Shown one piece after another: positions 27,801 to 35,662 of a DNA stretch of 35,662 nt. The DNA comes from Rickettsiaceae bacterium. Lineage in GTDB: Bacteria > Pseudomonadota > Alphaproteobacteria > Rickettsiales > Rickettsiaceae. The notes beneath the pieces were generated by a model. That model did no database searches and had not been told where the DNA came from. It was given only the letters and a program-made list of their open reading frames with translations. The translations under genes were made by a program, and so were the position numbers. Location of the stretch: positions 1-35,662 of the forward strand of contig JALZUG010000028.1 in the NCBI GenBank assembly GCA_023301685.1, in the 5' to 3' direction. Numbering within the stretch: the first letter of the stretch is position 1; the number at the start of each line of letters is the position of its first letter.

Positions 27801-29048
27801 ACTGATACAACTGGAAAGTTAAGCCTAGACATTTCAAAGGTTACCATATCGTCTACTAGCTCGACATCAAATTGGGTCGCATCTCTAAATGGCGATGAAT
27901 TGGTATTAACCCAGACTTCAGATACTTCAAGTGATATTCCAACTCAAAAGCCTATAAATGAGGTACAAAAGGAAAATAAAAGTCCAGTGCCAAAAAATAC
28001 TAATGATGCTGATAACGCAAGACTAGAATCAATATTTAAGAAAGTTACATCATCAGTAAATCGAGTTGCAAATGTATCCATGAAAATAACAGGCCAAGCT
28101 GAAAAATCAATCTTAAGGCGCACCAATGGTAATCAATTTAATCGTCAAGTTTCTGTAGCAACAGCAAATAATGATAATATTATTGGTATATCATCAGGTG
28201 ATACCCCTGAAAAATATGGTATATGGGGTAACACTTTCTACTCAAAGAGTATGCAAAAAGAACGAATTGGAAACGCTGGGTATAAATCATATTCTTATGG
28301 AGGAACGCTAGGTTTTGATACAAAAATAAGTGACGATTCACTGATAGGTTTTGCACTTTCTGTTACTAACACAAACATAAAACATAAAAATCTCAATGCA
28401 GGTGATAAAACTGATATTACTTCTTATTTACTCTCAGCCTATGCAAATCAAGCGTTTAGCAGAAACTGGTTTGGGCAAGGTGTAATAAGTATAGGTTCTA
28501 GCAAAATTAATCATAAAGATATTAGATCAATAGGAGCTTCTACACAAATAGCAACAAGTAATTACAATTCAACAATTTTATCTACAGAAGCTATTTTAGG
28601 ATATAATAATACCTTCTCTAACAAATCTACTATAACCCCTATGTTTGGCTTGAGCTATTATGGAATCAGTTCTCAAGCATATAAGGAAACTGGACCATCA
28701 AGCATACAACTACTTAATATCGGCAAAATGAGTTCTCACAAATTAGATGCAATTGTTGGGGCTAAATTTACCACTTCATCGATGAGAACAAGTTCTTTGG
28801 TGATTACTCCAGAAGCTCATGCATTTATAAATCATGATTTAATTGGTAAAAATCAAAATGTTACGGCTCAATTAAATGGAACAAGAGTTCAAACTCCGAA
28901 AACTAAATTACAAAGAACTTTCTACAATTTGGGAGGAAGTTTAAATATTGAGCATGGAGCAACAGACTATGTTTTATCGATAGATACAAATCTTGCGCCT
29001 AAATATACAGGTGTTCAAGGTAGCTTGAAAGTGAGAATTAATTTTTAA
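24891..29048 (+). CDS. Autotransporter with Sca/rOmpB-type beta-domain
   Basis: The 1385-residue surface protein starts with a signal peptide (MIKIRKSFLATASLLAIT, ending near TIAA at 28). The passenger, about 29-1040, is rich in Asn, Gly, Thr and short strands, like a beta-helix. A polar linker (near 1040-1108, with QKPINEVQKENKSPVP) leads to a beta-barrel at 1109-1385, opening YGIWGNTFYSKSMQ and ending LKVRINF with C-terminal Phe. GYKSYSYGGTLGFDTKIS, ITPMFGLSYYGI and KLDAIVGAKFTTSS resemble rOmpB/Sca barrels of Rickettsia. The barrel anchors in the outer membrane and exports the passenger, probably for adhesion. ATG 24891 is used because GAGGA lies seven bases upstream; earlier starts would precede the signal peptide. 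The passenger itself is not recognised. Confidence 0.92.
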   Translation: MIKIRKSFLATASLLAITTGLNTNTIAANLVKSDGGGAILLQNAVVPVNTNSVAPWLPDDSLALDHSEAIRTGGIGATISVIDLNGNDSTLRISANSSLASVINSAGGNEKLQVTVDDTFNFTIGGQDGLKHDGTAQAAGILTALSKIQLGSAAGNGTLTINDSVRLPTSIDSSVDHSGTINILPDKRAIFEEAIGSIAIIDQLNLLGNNSRAILKKNSSIDQVELHHNRARLILDDDTTLTGNVDSNGNGGRLILRGNNEITGTIGLNAPLSHIIVNGKSPGGNTSVLHNIVRTNLLDIKNNDTLISKTNSIANTNRINIGNDGTLSIDTNGNYNINGGHGITFDGQDSTIELTNTSHNNSIVTLQNSLLPGATPDANGILKLNATGAMLSLDQGINKTIGIDNTHRLNNFIIDGSKNIVIDTNTFAKTISIGSTGDVIFNKDIDSGANSIIKFDNAGNTTFIGNVSAETIDFGNHARIVTLDGTINTQNIISTTGHGSQISLVGNSNLNLLMPGIVVVDRIFAGEAGATANLGTGQYNVDDIQIIDGAGTVEIGDETMITGGFNNLGGAPGNIIFKGNATVMENLGNTTSPIGAVTIGGVNKKLNLSSDVHVTSLDASNVNDQYLEFNNFNDINIQGNIGHTEPFNEIRFGGSGIITFGAGSLQTGQDLFFNANNQVVTNNYDLGNTNINNTTILNKLTVNVNQHITGRVGANNNFFGELHVDSPTRRDVIIDSNQFFAGITGANAHVTLNKDGVSIPYLGQNTDPIKYTNFTDNGEVLGAVYVENIDIQDGKTAKFNHNIFNAELEMHGANAIAEFNNNVTINSPINGIGILNFHNGAIINDNLGTIAQKLSQVRFNGDTVIDSNIHSNEIRFNNCNLTLNNNTEFDGQTTFDNTVITLNNDLVMKNGDVELIGAVVINTSFDGTNVNSITASTGSNIKLADPDTLLINIDDSNNISSGGAIVKPLVTDTTGKLSLDISKVTISSTSSTSNWVASLNGDELVLTQTSDTSSDIPTQKPINEVQKENKSPVPKNTNDADNARLESIFKKVTSSVNRVANVSMKITGQAEKSILRRTNGNQFNRQVSVATANNDNIIGISSGDTPEKYGIWGNTFYSKSMQKERIGNAGYKSYSYGGTLGFDTKISDDSLIGFALSVTNTNIKHKNLNAGDKTDITSYLLSAYANQAFSRNWFGQGVISIGSSKINHKDIRSIGASTQIATSNYNSTILSTEAILGYNNTFSNKSTITPMFGLSYYGISSQAYKETGPSSIQLLNIGKMSSHKLDAIVGAKFTTSSMRTSSLVITPEAHAFINHDLIGKNQNVTAQLNGTRVQTPKTKLQRTFYNLGGSLNIEHGATDYVLSIDTNLAPKYTGVQGSLKVRINF

Positions 29049-29096
29049 CTAGAAAATAACAATTTGAATATTTGTAAATATATAGTATGAGTAATT

Positions 29097-30446
29097 ATGA
29101 AAATTAGCAATCCAGAGAGATTGGAAAGACTACAAGAAAGATTAGAAACAGACTATTTAATTCATGATGAAACTGTGATGCAAAGAGGATGTTTTAGAAA
29201 AGTCACCACAGCATTATATAGTTTTCTTAGATCACCATATACCTTACTTATCTCTCTTGTAGGAACCAGCGTTGCAGCATCTGCAGCGGCTGTAACAAAC
29301 TTTTCCCAAGAACTTGAGCATTTTGAAGAGGGCGCTCACGAGGCTGGCATTGTTTTACCTGTGCATACTAACAATTTATTATATACAGCATTAACAGTTG
29401 AAATGGCATGCGTAGGTACATATTTTATATTTCAAAAATTGAAAAATGCACTTTCATATGAAATGCCTTCAGAGCATTATAAAATACTAGGCTCAACTGC
29501 TGTAGGAGCAGCATTAGCAGTTGCACCATATATATCATATGAACTCTTACCACCCCTATACAAACTACCCATCAGCATTCCTTTATCAGTTATATCTGCA
29601 ACTATGGGAGGAATTACTCTGTATAATTATACACAAGAAAGTCCTGGGTTTTCTTCTGTCGTATTAGCCAGATCCATGGCCGGCGCAACAATTTTTTGTG
29701 GTATATTATTTAAAATTGAAATGAAAAATGCCGAACATGATGATTTAGATACTTACTCAGAGCTATTTACAAGCAGATTTGGCGCATGGCTCATGGCAAC
29801 AACTACTCAATATTTTCTAACAAAATCTATTATATCATATAACCATTACACACATGAACATAACGTTCACACTGAAAACAACTCACGTATTACTAAAGCT
29901 GTAATTTACTCATCAGATTTAATAGCCTTTGCAGCTAGAGAAATAGCTTTATATGCTATTATATCTCATATTCTTGAAGAGACAGAAATGCCTAAAGACG
30001 CCTCTTTGGCTTTGGCAATATTGTCAGGCCTTGTTTTCAATGGTTTAATGTCTGTTGATGATCACAAAGAACTTACAAAATTAGCCAATACAATTCCCAC
30101 AAGCATGGATGATCTGCACAAAATTTATTCCGATTTTTCAGTAAAAATCTGTCTAAAAACTTTATTTTCAATTGTACATGGCGCCTTAGAATCAGTTCCA
30201 CTTGTTGGAGTATCTCTTGGAGTAATGAATGAATGGAAAACAGGCGAAGGAGTAGTTTTTGATTCAACCCTTCGCGGTATATTAGCAGGAACTTTTGCAA
30301 TCGTCCGAATTAACTCAGAAACGCAAGAATTACTAGAATTACTACTTGATGATTCTCATACAAATCAAAATTCTGATCCTGAACATTCAGCAATGAGTCT
30401 TAATAATGTTACAGGTGATCACACACAGCAATACGACGAAGTATAA
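29097..30446 (+). CDS. Multi-pass membrane protein of unknown function
   Basis: The 449-residue product has about eight to ten hydrophobic segments, for example LLISLVGTSVAASAAAV near 50, ILGSTAVGAALAVAPYI near 130, VVLARSMAGATIFCGILF and LALAILSGLVFNGLM. The ends are polar: the first ~35 residues are basic and acidic mixed, the last ~40 acidic. No transporter signature was recognised. It starts 48 nt after the autotransporter stop on the same strand, so co-transcription is likely, though whether the two cooperate is unknown. The stop abuts the stop of the gene on the opposite strand without a gap. Confidence 0.75.
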   Translation: MKISNPERLERLQERLETDYLIHDETVMQRGCFRKVTTALYSFLRSPYTLLISLVGTSVAASAAAVTNFSQELEHFEEGAHEAGIVLPVHTNNLLYTALTVEMACVGTYFIFQKLKNALSYEMPSEHYKILGSTAVGAALAVAPYISYELLPPLYKLPISIPLSVISATMGGITLYNYTQESPGFSSVVLARSMAGATIFCGILFKIEMKNAEHDDLDTYSELFTSRFGAWLMATTTQYFLTKSIISYNHYTHEHNVHTENNSRITKAVIYSSDLIAFAAREIALYAIISHILEETEMPKDASLALAILSGLVFNGLMSVDDHKELTKLANTIPTSMDDLHKIYSDFSVKICLKTLFSIVHGALESVPLVGVSLGVMNEWKTGEGVVFDSTLRGILAGTFAIVRINSETQELLELLLDDSHTNQNSDPEHSAMSLNNVTGDHTQQYDEV

Positions 30447-32057
30447 TTAAATATGACAAATAATCCTAATAGTTTTAACATTATATTCTACGGTTATTTG
30501 TATATCATTAAACAACGCCCACATCTTACATAATGTAAGTTTCTCATTATCATTCAATGTTAAGTTACTTGATTGATCCACAAAAGTAAATATCACCTGA
30601 GAATTAGAACAAATCTCAACTGATTTTAAACTCCGTGAATCAGTTGTAAATCCTAAAATTTCATGAATCATTGTATTAAATAGAACCTCATATACTCTAA
30701 TCTGGTAATAGTTCATTTTCTCTATATCGTTCCCACTACCTTCTTCAATAAAAAGCTCTTGTTCTACACCAGATTGCATTAGTAGCAATTTTATTTCAAA
30801 ATTTTCTTTCTTTTGAGAACCAAGCAAATCCAAAATATGGTTAAAGCTAACCATTACAGAATTAATATCCTGTTGATTCATACGTATTGCTGATTCAATA
30901 TCCACAAGCTTTTTTGCATGCATATTTGCTTTTGTATCACTACTAACATCAGAAATATCTTCAATCAAAAAGTCAATCTTAGTTTTTATATAATTTGTCA
31001 TTGAACTAATTGAAGAAACCATAGTTGAAAACTGTAGTATTTGATCATTTCTATGAGCTTGCTGTTCTGAAATTATTTCTGATTGCTTTGTCAAAGAAGA
31101 GGTCACTATATTAAAAAGATTGCGATTAAACGTAGTAAACCCATCACCATGCAAATGATTTATAATACTTATAGTTGGTCGTAATGGATTTAAAATAATA
31201 AAATAATAAAAGAAGAAAAGAGTTATTAAAATCAGAGCAGTAATTATACAACCTTCAATGGTCTTCTTAATAAACTTCTCCCGATAATAATCTGGTTGAT
31301 ATTTTATATCTATCTGTTTGTTAATCTGCTTACTATAAAATGTTTTTGAAATTTTTTGATCAGCAAAAAGTAAAAGATACATTTGGCTGAAATAATTCAA
31401 ATCCAAAAAGTCTTCTGATACTTGAGATTTATCACTGATAGATAGTGAAAATAAATCTCCTCTAAGAAAATTTTTACTAAAGCTCTCACTAGAAACAGTA
31501 ATAATAATAGCTCCAAGAAAAGAATTATCATTGTCGACAACACCTGTTGCAATTGGCATTGTTAATGTTCCCTCAGGAGTATTAGATATAATTTTAGTAA
31601 AATTTGTAAAAATAATTTGATCTGGTTTAGCTTCTAAGGATTGCAAATATCTGCGTTCTTCAAGATTAGATTCATCATTATCACCCTTTCTATGAAAATC
31701 AGAATAAACAATCCTTCTTTCTTTATCAGTTACAATTAAACTATTGGCATTTGATTGGTTAAGTAATAAAGTTCTATGCGAATGAAAATATAATCTCAAG
31801 CTCTTCTTACTAAATTCAATTTTTTTAATTTCATTCTTTATATATTCTAACTGACTTGGATAAATTGATTGTATCTTATAAAAATCCTTTTCAAGAACCA
31901 GTCGATCAAGATGAACATTTTTCCGAAAACTTTCAAGATTATGGTATCCTTTAAAAAGCATTACTGCAATAGTAGCTAAAACAAAAACTCCACATAAAAT
32001 AAAGATTGATTTTAAAACTTCCTTTTTAAAAAGGTCTATTGTTAAAAATTGTACCAT
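30447..32057 (-). CDS. Degenerate Cache-type sensor kinase-like protein
   Basis: This 536-residue protein has two membrane segments (about 14-34 and 265-289) around a 230-residue extracytoplasmic region. That region shows a Cache/PDC-like pattern: SLIVTDKERRIVYSD, then LEERRYLQSL and IATGVVDNDNSFLGAIII. The cytoplasmic part starts with a long coil (290-400). The phospho-accepting His of an H-box is not seen. The end (RVYEVLFNTMIHEIL, then IFTFVDQSSN) resembles the N- and G1-boxes of a HATPase, but the Gly-rich G2 box is absent. It therefore looks like a receptor that lost kinase activity, or a kinase too diverged to recognise. It converges with the membrane protein gene. Confidence 0.65.
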   Translation of the reverse strand: MVQFLTIDLFKKEVLKSIFILCGVFVLATIAVMLFKGYHNLESFRKNVHLDRLVLEKDFYKIQSIYPSQLEYIKNEIKKIEFSKKSLRLYFHSHRTLLLNQSNANSLIVTDKERRIVYSDFHRKGDNDESNLEERRYLQSLEAKPDQIIFTNFTKIISNTPEGTLTMPIATGVVDNDNSFLGAIIITVSSESFSKNFLRGDLFSLSISDKSQVSEDFLDLNYFSQMYLLLFADQKISKTFYSKQINKQIDIKYQPDYYREKFIKKTIEGCIITALILITLFFFYYFIILNPLRPTISIINHLHGDGFTTFNRNLFNIVTSSLTKQSEIISEQQAHRNDQILQFSTMVSSISSMTNYIKTKIDFLIEDISDVSSDTKANMHAKKLVDIESAIRMNQQDINSVMVSFNHILDLLGSQKKENFEIKLLLMQSGVEQELFIEEGSGNDIEKMNYYQIRVYEVLFNTMIHEILGFTTDSRSLKSVEICSNSQVIFTFVDQSSNLTLNDNEKLTLCKMWALFNDIQITVEYNVKTIRIICHI

Positions 32058-32132
32058 ACAACCAATTGTTTTAATTAGCCTAAATAGAAGTGTTTGATTC
32101 TATTACCATATATTCTATTTACACTGCTTCTT

Positions 32133-32423
32133 CTATTTGATGATAATAGTTTTTTTTGCAATTGTAACAAGTTCTTCCTCAAAGTCAAAAAGAGCATCTA
32201 ATGAAATTTTGATTCCATACAATTCAAATACTTTAAGATATTCAACAAGCATTATTGCTTTAATATCTCTTTCGCCTACCTCCCATGTTCTAATAGATCT
32301 TGCAGAAAAACCATATGTTTTTGCAATTTCTTCACGAGTTAACCCAGATTCTTGGCGCAATACTCTCAGCCTACTACCTAGCAACATTTTTCTTTTGCTT
32401 AATAAGTGTTTGGATAAATCCAT
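32133..32423 (-). CDS. XRE-type helix-turn-helix regulator
   Basis: A 96-residue protein with a Cro/CI-type HTH at about 15-70: SRLRVLRQESGLTREEIAKT, then GFSARSIRTWEVGERDI. The rest is a short helical tail that could dimerise. ATG 32423 is used; a TTG at 32444 would add seven residues. It diverges from the 32645 gene, and the 221-bp gap between holds the phased TTGAC repeats and a 12-bp palindrome, likely its own operator. It lies upstream of the sensor-like gene on the same strand (75-nt gap), so it may regulate that too. Confidence 0.8.
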   Translation of the reverse strand: MDLSKHLLSKRKMLLGSRLRVLRQESGLTREEIAKTYGFSARSIRTWEVGERDIKAIMLVEYLKVFELYGIKISLDALFDFEEELVTIAKKTIIIK

Positions 32424-32524
32424 AAATTTACCAAAAAATTTCAATGGTAGATGTTACTTTAATATCTGATTTTACTCAATATATTATACGGAAAAATTAA
32501 CCTGCATTGCAAGATTAGTGCAAG

Positions 32525-32611
32525 AAAACATGTTTTGACCAAAAAATACAATATTATTGACTGTTTTGTGTATATATCTTGACATTTTTACTCATTAAAC
32601 GCCATTATAAT
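32525..32611. promoter_or_regulatory. Operator-like block: palindrome, three TTGAC repeats at 22-bp spacing, and a TATAAT box
   Basis: AAAACATGTTTT (32525-32536) is a perfect 12-bp palindrome. TTGAC begins at 32535, 32557 and 32579, exactly 22 bp apart, which is about two helical turns, so all three face the same side. TATAAT at 32606-32611 on the plus strand lies 33 nt before the 32645 ATG; the nearest TTGACA is 21 nt from it, too far for a normal promoter. Binding by the neighbouring XRE protein is an inference. Confidence 0.5.
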
Positions 32612-32644
32612 AATACTACTTAGTTAATTTTAAAATAAAAAGTT

Positions 32645-32932
32645 ATGAAAAATTTACATTCAAAAGAAAGCACAGCTCAAAATAAACTTTTTGAGCTTAA
32701 AACAGACCAGTGTAGCGTTATGCTAAGTTACATAGTTGATCACATTTTTAATACATTATCTAATGATATTGCAGACATACTTTTTGTACTTGAGCAATTA
32801 AATCATAATATTGAAAGATATGCTCCGGAAACTATGGATAAGTTAGCACATGATGTCGATGAAATTTTACTACTAAATAAAAAGAATATTCAATTAGCAA
32901 TCGAAGGTTCCGTCGAACAGTATATAAAGTAA
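32645..32932 (+). CDS. Small protein of unknown function
   Basis: I do not recognise this 95-residue product. It is mostly helical and acidic, with one amphipathic stretch (SVMLSYIVDHIFNTLSNDIA), no signal peptide and no motif. It begins 33 nt after a TATAAT and is read away from the XRE gene at 32133. A second XRE gene follows in the same direction after 94 nt. It could be a partner or target of either regulator. Confidence 0.5.
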   Translation: MKNLHSKESTAQNKLFELKTDQCSVMLSYIVDHIFNTLSNDIADILFVLEQLNHNIERYAPETMDKLAHDVDEILLLNKKNIQLAIEGSVEQYIK

Positions 32933-33026
32933 ATTATTACTTAAAACGCTTAAACAAAAACAATAATATGCTTCGAAAATAATAATTTAAACGTTAAATA
33001 TAATACTTATCAAACCAGAATAATTT

Positions 33027-33404
33027 ATGTCTAAAATATGCGATTATACAAAAAACTTTAATAAGCATTTGGGGTTAACAATTCAAGAATTAAGAGTTAT
33101 AAAAGGAATTTCTCGACAAAGTTTGGCAGATAGAATTGGAGTAACCTTTCAACAACTATATAAATATGAAAATGGTGTAAACAATATTACGACTGCTAAG
33201 TTCTTTTTAATTGCAAAAAGCCTTGATCAAGACCTTTCATATTTCAATGAGCTTTTTAATTGGGAAAATAGAGGAATCCTCAATTCTAAATATAATAATC
33301 TTACAAGATTGATAATGCATAATGTAGGAAAGATTAAAAATACCGAACAAAAACAAGCTATTCATAATCTAATAAAAGCTATCATAGAGTCGGCTGACGA
33401 TTAG
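33027..33404 (+). CDS. XRE-type helix-turn-helix regulator
   Basis: The 125-residue protein has a classic Cro/CI HTH at about 15-70: LGLTIQELRVIKGISRQSLA, then DRIGVTFQQLYKYENGVNNI. The C-terminal 50 residues are helical and may bind a partner or dimerise. It is unlike the regulator at 32133 outside the HTH. A TATAAT at 32999-33004 lies 22 nt before its ATG. It precedes the LRR gene by 78 nt on the same strand, so it could control that gene. Confidence 0.85.
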   Translation: MSKICDYTKNFNKHLGLTIQELRVIKGISRQSLADRIGVTFQQLYKYENGVNNITTAKFFLIAKSLDQDLSYFNELFNWENRGILNSKYNNLTRLIMHNVGKIKNTEQKQAIHNLIKAIIESADD

Positions 33405-33482
33405 AGTATTATGACCATTAGATTAAAAAAATATAATGATGCTTTATTTGAGTAGATAAAAACTTACACGGAGAAAATCTAT

Positions 33483-35662
33483 ATGGCAAAAAACTACACC
33501 CCCTCTTTAAGATTGATTTTAGATGCGAGGCGCAGTAGTAAAAACATTACAAGGGAGGAGGTGAAAGATTTTTATAGCAATTCCATAAAACCTTCTCTCG
33601 AATTTAACGAATATTTTAATAAATTTATCACTGCTTTTAATGGGAGCTGGTCTCAAGAAGGAAACAAAAGACTTTTTTTTCAATACCTCATTGAATTGGA
33701 CATGAAGTCTCAGTTGCATCAACAATACAAAAGCAGACCTCTTGAAAAAACATTTTTTTTCCAGCTTTTTGCAGATAAATTTCAACAATTTGGCCTGGTA
33801 AAAGAACTGGGCAAACTTATAAAGTCTTCTGAAGGAAGAGAGACAATCATATCATCAACACTATCCTTACTTTTAGAACAATATATAGCTTCTTGCAAAG
33901 AGGCGCAGCAATTGGGAGTAGAGATTTTAGGTGATTTAGGCTTTGTGTACCGCATATTTCAACAAACAATTCATATGCTCACAAACAAATATACTGAAAA
34001 TACTGATCCAGATACAGTACAAAGAATATTATTGTTGATGGATAATTATTTACAGCAAATCGATGCTTCTTACAATATGAAAGGACTAAAATATACAGCA
34101 CTGCCGCTTGCACAAGATCAAAAACCAACTTTAGAGTGCGATTTAACTGATAATACCATGGAAATTGTTGATAAAATTGGAGCAAGCAGAATTAAAGATT
34201 GTGAAAGTATAACCGTTGCTCTAAGCACTCGGGAATTTAATATAGATAAGTGGCTACCACAGGTAAAAATGCTACTTACAGCACAGGAATGGAGACTAAC
34301 TGGAGTAAACTGTGCGGCCGTATATTTACTAACTAATGTACTTAAAAAAAATTATGTAACCTATCTTGCACTCAAAAATGTAGCTGAAACACTTTTCGAA
34401 GACTTTGAAAATAATTTAACAAAATGCACTTCACTGAAAACTGTTGTCATAGAAAACACTGCAATTCATTCGCCATTAACATCACTTTTTCGAGGATCTC
34501 CTAGCTTACAAGAAATAGTTTTTAGAGATTGCTTTATTCAAGAAGGATTGATTCTAGCTTTTGATGCATTACAGCTAAACCCTTACCTAAAAAAGTTGGA
34601 GTTAGAAAACTGTGGTAAGATTGAATTCCCTTATATTTTAACACTACTATCCTCACCATTCTCTGGTACAACAGATGAAACACTTGAAGCTCTTTCAAAA
34701 TTGAAAGATGGTGAGGTTATAAATACAGTACGTGGGTATTACCTCCCAGGTGATTACACCCTAATTCCAGAAAATGATACTGAAATACAAATAGAAAATA
34801 ATTTATTTCTTCACATGTTGCATTTATTATTTGAAGATAAGTATAAGGCTGGAACTCCAGATCCTCTCGCTGGATCTTTGCAAATGTGGTTAAAACCTCT
34901 ATATGCAAAAATCATACCTAAAGAACAGCTTACACCCTTAACCAGTGATCAAGAAGGGCTACTAAAATCATTTAGGAAATTTATTACATCTGATGAACCA
35001 TTAAAGTCTAATCATGCACCTGTTGCCTCTATATATTGCAAGCCTTTATTAGCTAAAGCTCACACCCCAGAAATAGCCTCTCAATATCCTTTTCTACCTA
35101 CTCTAGTAAAATGGATGATCGATGATATATGCTTCCAAAGAGGTCTGCGCGTACCTTCAAAATGTGAGATAAACTCATTATCATTAAATGGAGTGCAATT
35201 ATGTGAATACTCAGGAGGAGCATTTGCAGCTATACTTGTTTCATATAAATTTTTAACACACTTAGATCTATATGATAATGCTATTGGAAATGAAGGTACA
35301 ATTGCTATAGCAGATGCTCTCAAGCATAATAAAGGTTTAGAATCACTTATATTAAGCAAAAATGGTGTTGAAGACATAGGTGCAACTGCCATAGCAGAAG
35401 CATTATTAAATAACTCAACTTTAAAAACACTTGTACTCTGTGAAAATAAAATAACTGATCTTGGCGCAGGAAAGATTTTATTGTCACTTCTTCCTGTGCC
35501 AGAGTCTTTGAGTTCAGGATCTACAACTCCAAATAATACCACACTTACTAAACTGAATCTGAACAAAAACCCAACAACAAGTGAGATCAAAGAGATTTGC
35601 ATTGCGATAGGAACAAACCCCTCTCTAGAATCCGTAACTATTAATGGTGAAAATGTTGAGGC
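33483..35662 (+). CDS. Leucine-rich-repeat protein, candidate effector (partial, C-terminus off right edge)
   Basis: From ATG 33483 the frame is open for 726 codons to the window end. GGAG lies nine bases before the start, and TATAAT at 33432-33437 is a possible -10 box. The first ~560 residues are helical and polar with no recognised domain or signal peptide. From about 590 there are repeats of the ribonuclease-inhibitor type with a period near 28: LTHLDLYDNAIGNEGTIAI, LESLILSKNGVEDIGATAI, LKTLVLCENKITDLGAGKI and LTKLNLNKNP. Earlier, weaker LRR-like units appear near 320-380 (SLKTVVIENT, LKKLELENC). Such LRRs bind proteins and are common in eukaryote-like effectors of intracellular bacteria. 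Whether it is secreted cannot be seen. Confidence 0.85.
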   Translation, partial: MAKNYTPSLRLILDARRSSKNITREEVKDFYSNSIKPSLEFNEYFNKFITAFNGSWSQEGNKRLFFQYLIELDMKSQLHQQYKSRPLEKTFFFQLFADKFQQFGLVKELGKLIKSSEGRETIISSTLSLLLEQYIASCKEAQQLGVEILGDLGFVYRIFQQTIHMLTNKYTENTDPDTVQRILLLMDNYLQQIDASYNMKGLKYTALPLAQDQKPTLECDLTDNTMEIVDKIGASRIKDCESITVALSTREFNIDKWLPQVKMLLTAQEWRLTGVNCAAVYLLTNVLKKNYVTYLALKNVAETLFEDFENNLTKCTSLKTVVIENTAIHSPLTSLFRGSPSLQEIVFRDCFIQEGLILAFDALQLNPYLKKLELENCGKIEFPYILTLLSSPFSGTTDETLEALSKLKDGEVINTVRGYYLPGDYTLIPENDTEIQIENNLFLHMLHLLFEDKYKAGTPDPLAGSLQMWLKPLYAKIIPKEQLTPLTSDQEGLLKSFRKFITSDEPLKSNHAPVASIYCKPLLAKAHTPEIASQYPFLPTLVKWMIDDICFQRGLRVPSKCEINSLSLNGVQLCEYSGGAFAAILVSYKFLTHLDLYDNAIGNEGTIAIADALKHNKGLESLILSKNGVEDIGATAIAEALLNNSTLKTLVLCENKITDLGAGKILLSLLPVPESLSSGSTTPNNTTLTKLNLNKNPTTSEIKEICIAIGTNPSLESVTINGENVE

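Noticed and set aside
27179-27847. 222-codon minus-strand frame inside the autotransporter
   Set aside because: It is opposite the repetitive passenger, which is low in stop codons on the other strand; no motif and no ribosome-binding site.
35081-35602. 173-codon minus-strand frame at the right edge
   Set aside because: It is the antisense of the LRR repeats, whose frame has coherent L-x-x-L pattern and a good start.

Overview
The window looks like a chromosome segment of an intracellular alphaproteobacterium of the order Rickettsiales, probably related to Rickettsiaceae. The evidence is strong AT richness, GatCAB, a gene order rpmF-fabH-ihfA-merR typical of alphaproteobacteria, and an autotransporter whose last 277 residues resemble the rOmpB/Sca5 beta-domain of Rickettsia. 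A flagellar export gene (fliR) and a protein with a flagellin-IN-like motif suggest a lineage that keeps, or kept, flagellar genes. This placement is inferred from content and was not tested with a tree.

Layout. (1) 1-8812, all minus strand: a tightly packed run read right to left, gatC-gatA-gatB, a stand-alone gene transfer agent (GTA) TIM-barrel protein, map, radC, a WecA/MraY-type glycosyl-phosphate transferase, dciA, cyaY and an ABC exporter cut by the left edge. Overlaps of 1-17 nt and ATGA junctions imply translational coupling. (2) 8866-11354: bamE (minus) diverges from rpmF-fabH-ihfA-merR (plus). (3) 11413-13686, minus: a GST-family protein, the RNase P RNA gene with a near-consensus promoter, and a protein of unknown role with a flagellin-IN-like segment. 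(4) 14211-18369, minus: yebC, a GlmU reduced to its uridyltransferase domain, and polA lacking the proofreading residues. (5) 18593-23949: a large helical protein of unknown function, fliR, a polar amino-acid ABC transporter (glnP-glnQ) followed by a chloramphenicol-phosphotransferase-like kinase, and an unknown acidic protein. (6) 23950-35662, accessory: a 941-bp AT-rich spacer, the autotransporter, a multi-pass membrane protein, a degenerate Cache-type sensor kinase, two XRE-type regulators flanking a small ORF, and a large leucine-rich-repeat protein running off the right edge.

How it fits together: the left two thirds is mainly housekeeping (tRNA amidation, Met removal, Fe-S supply, outer-membrane assembly, fatty-acid initiation, DNA repair, RNase P). 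The right third looks like a host-interaction and regulation block: a surface autotransporter, a membrane protein, a modified sensor, regulators with phased operator-like repeats between them, and an LRR effector candidate. The most unusual items are the GTA tail-fibre-type TIM barrel fixed inside a housekeeping operon, the flagellin-IN protein beside rnpB, and the regulator/LRR block with 22-bp-phased repeats.
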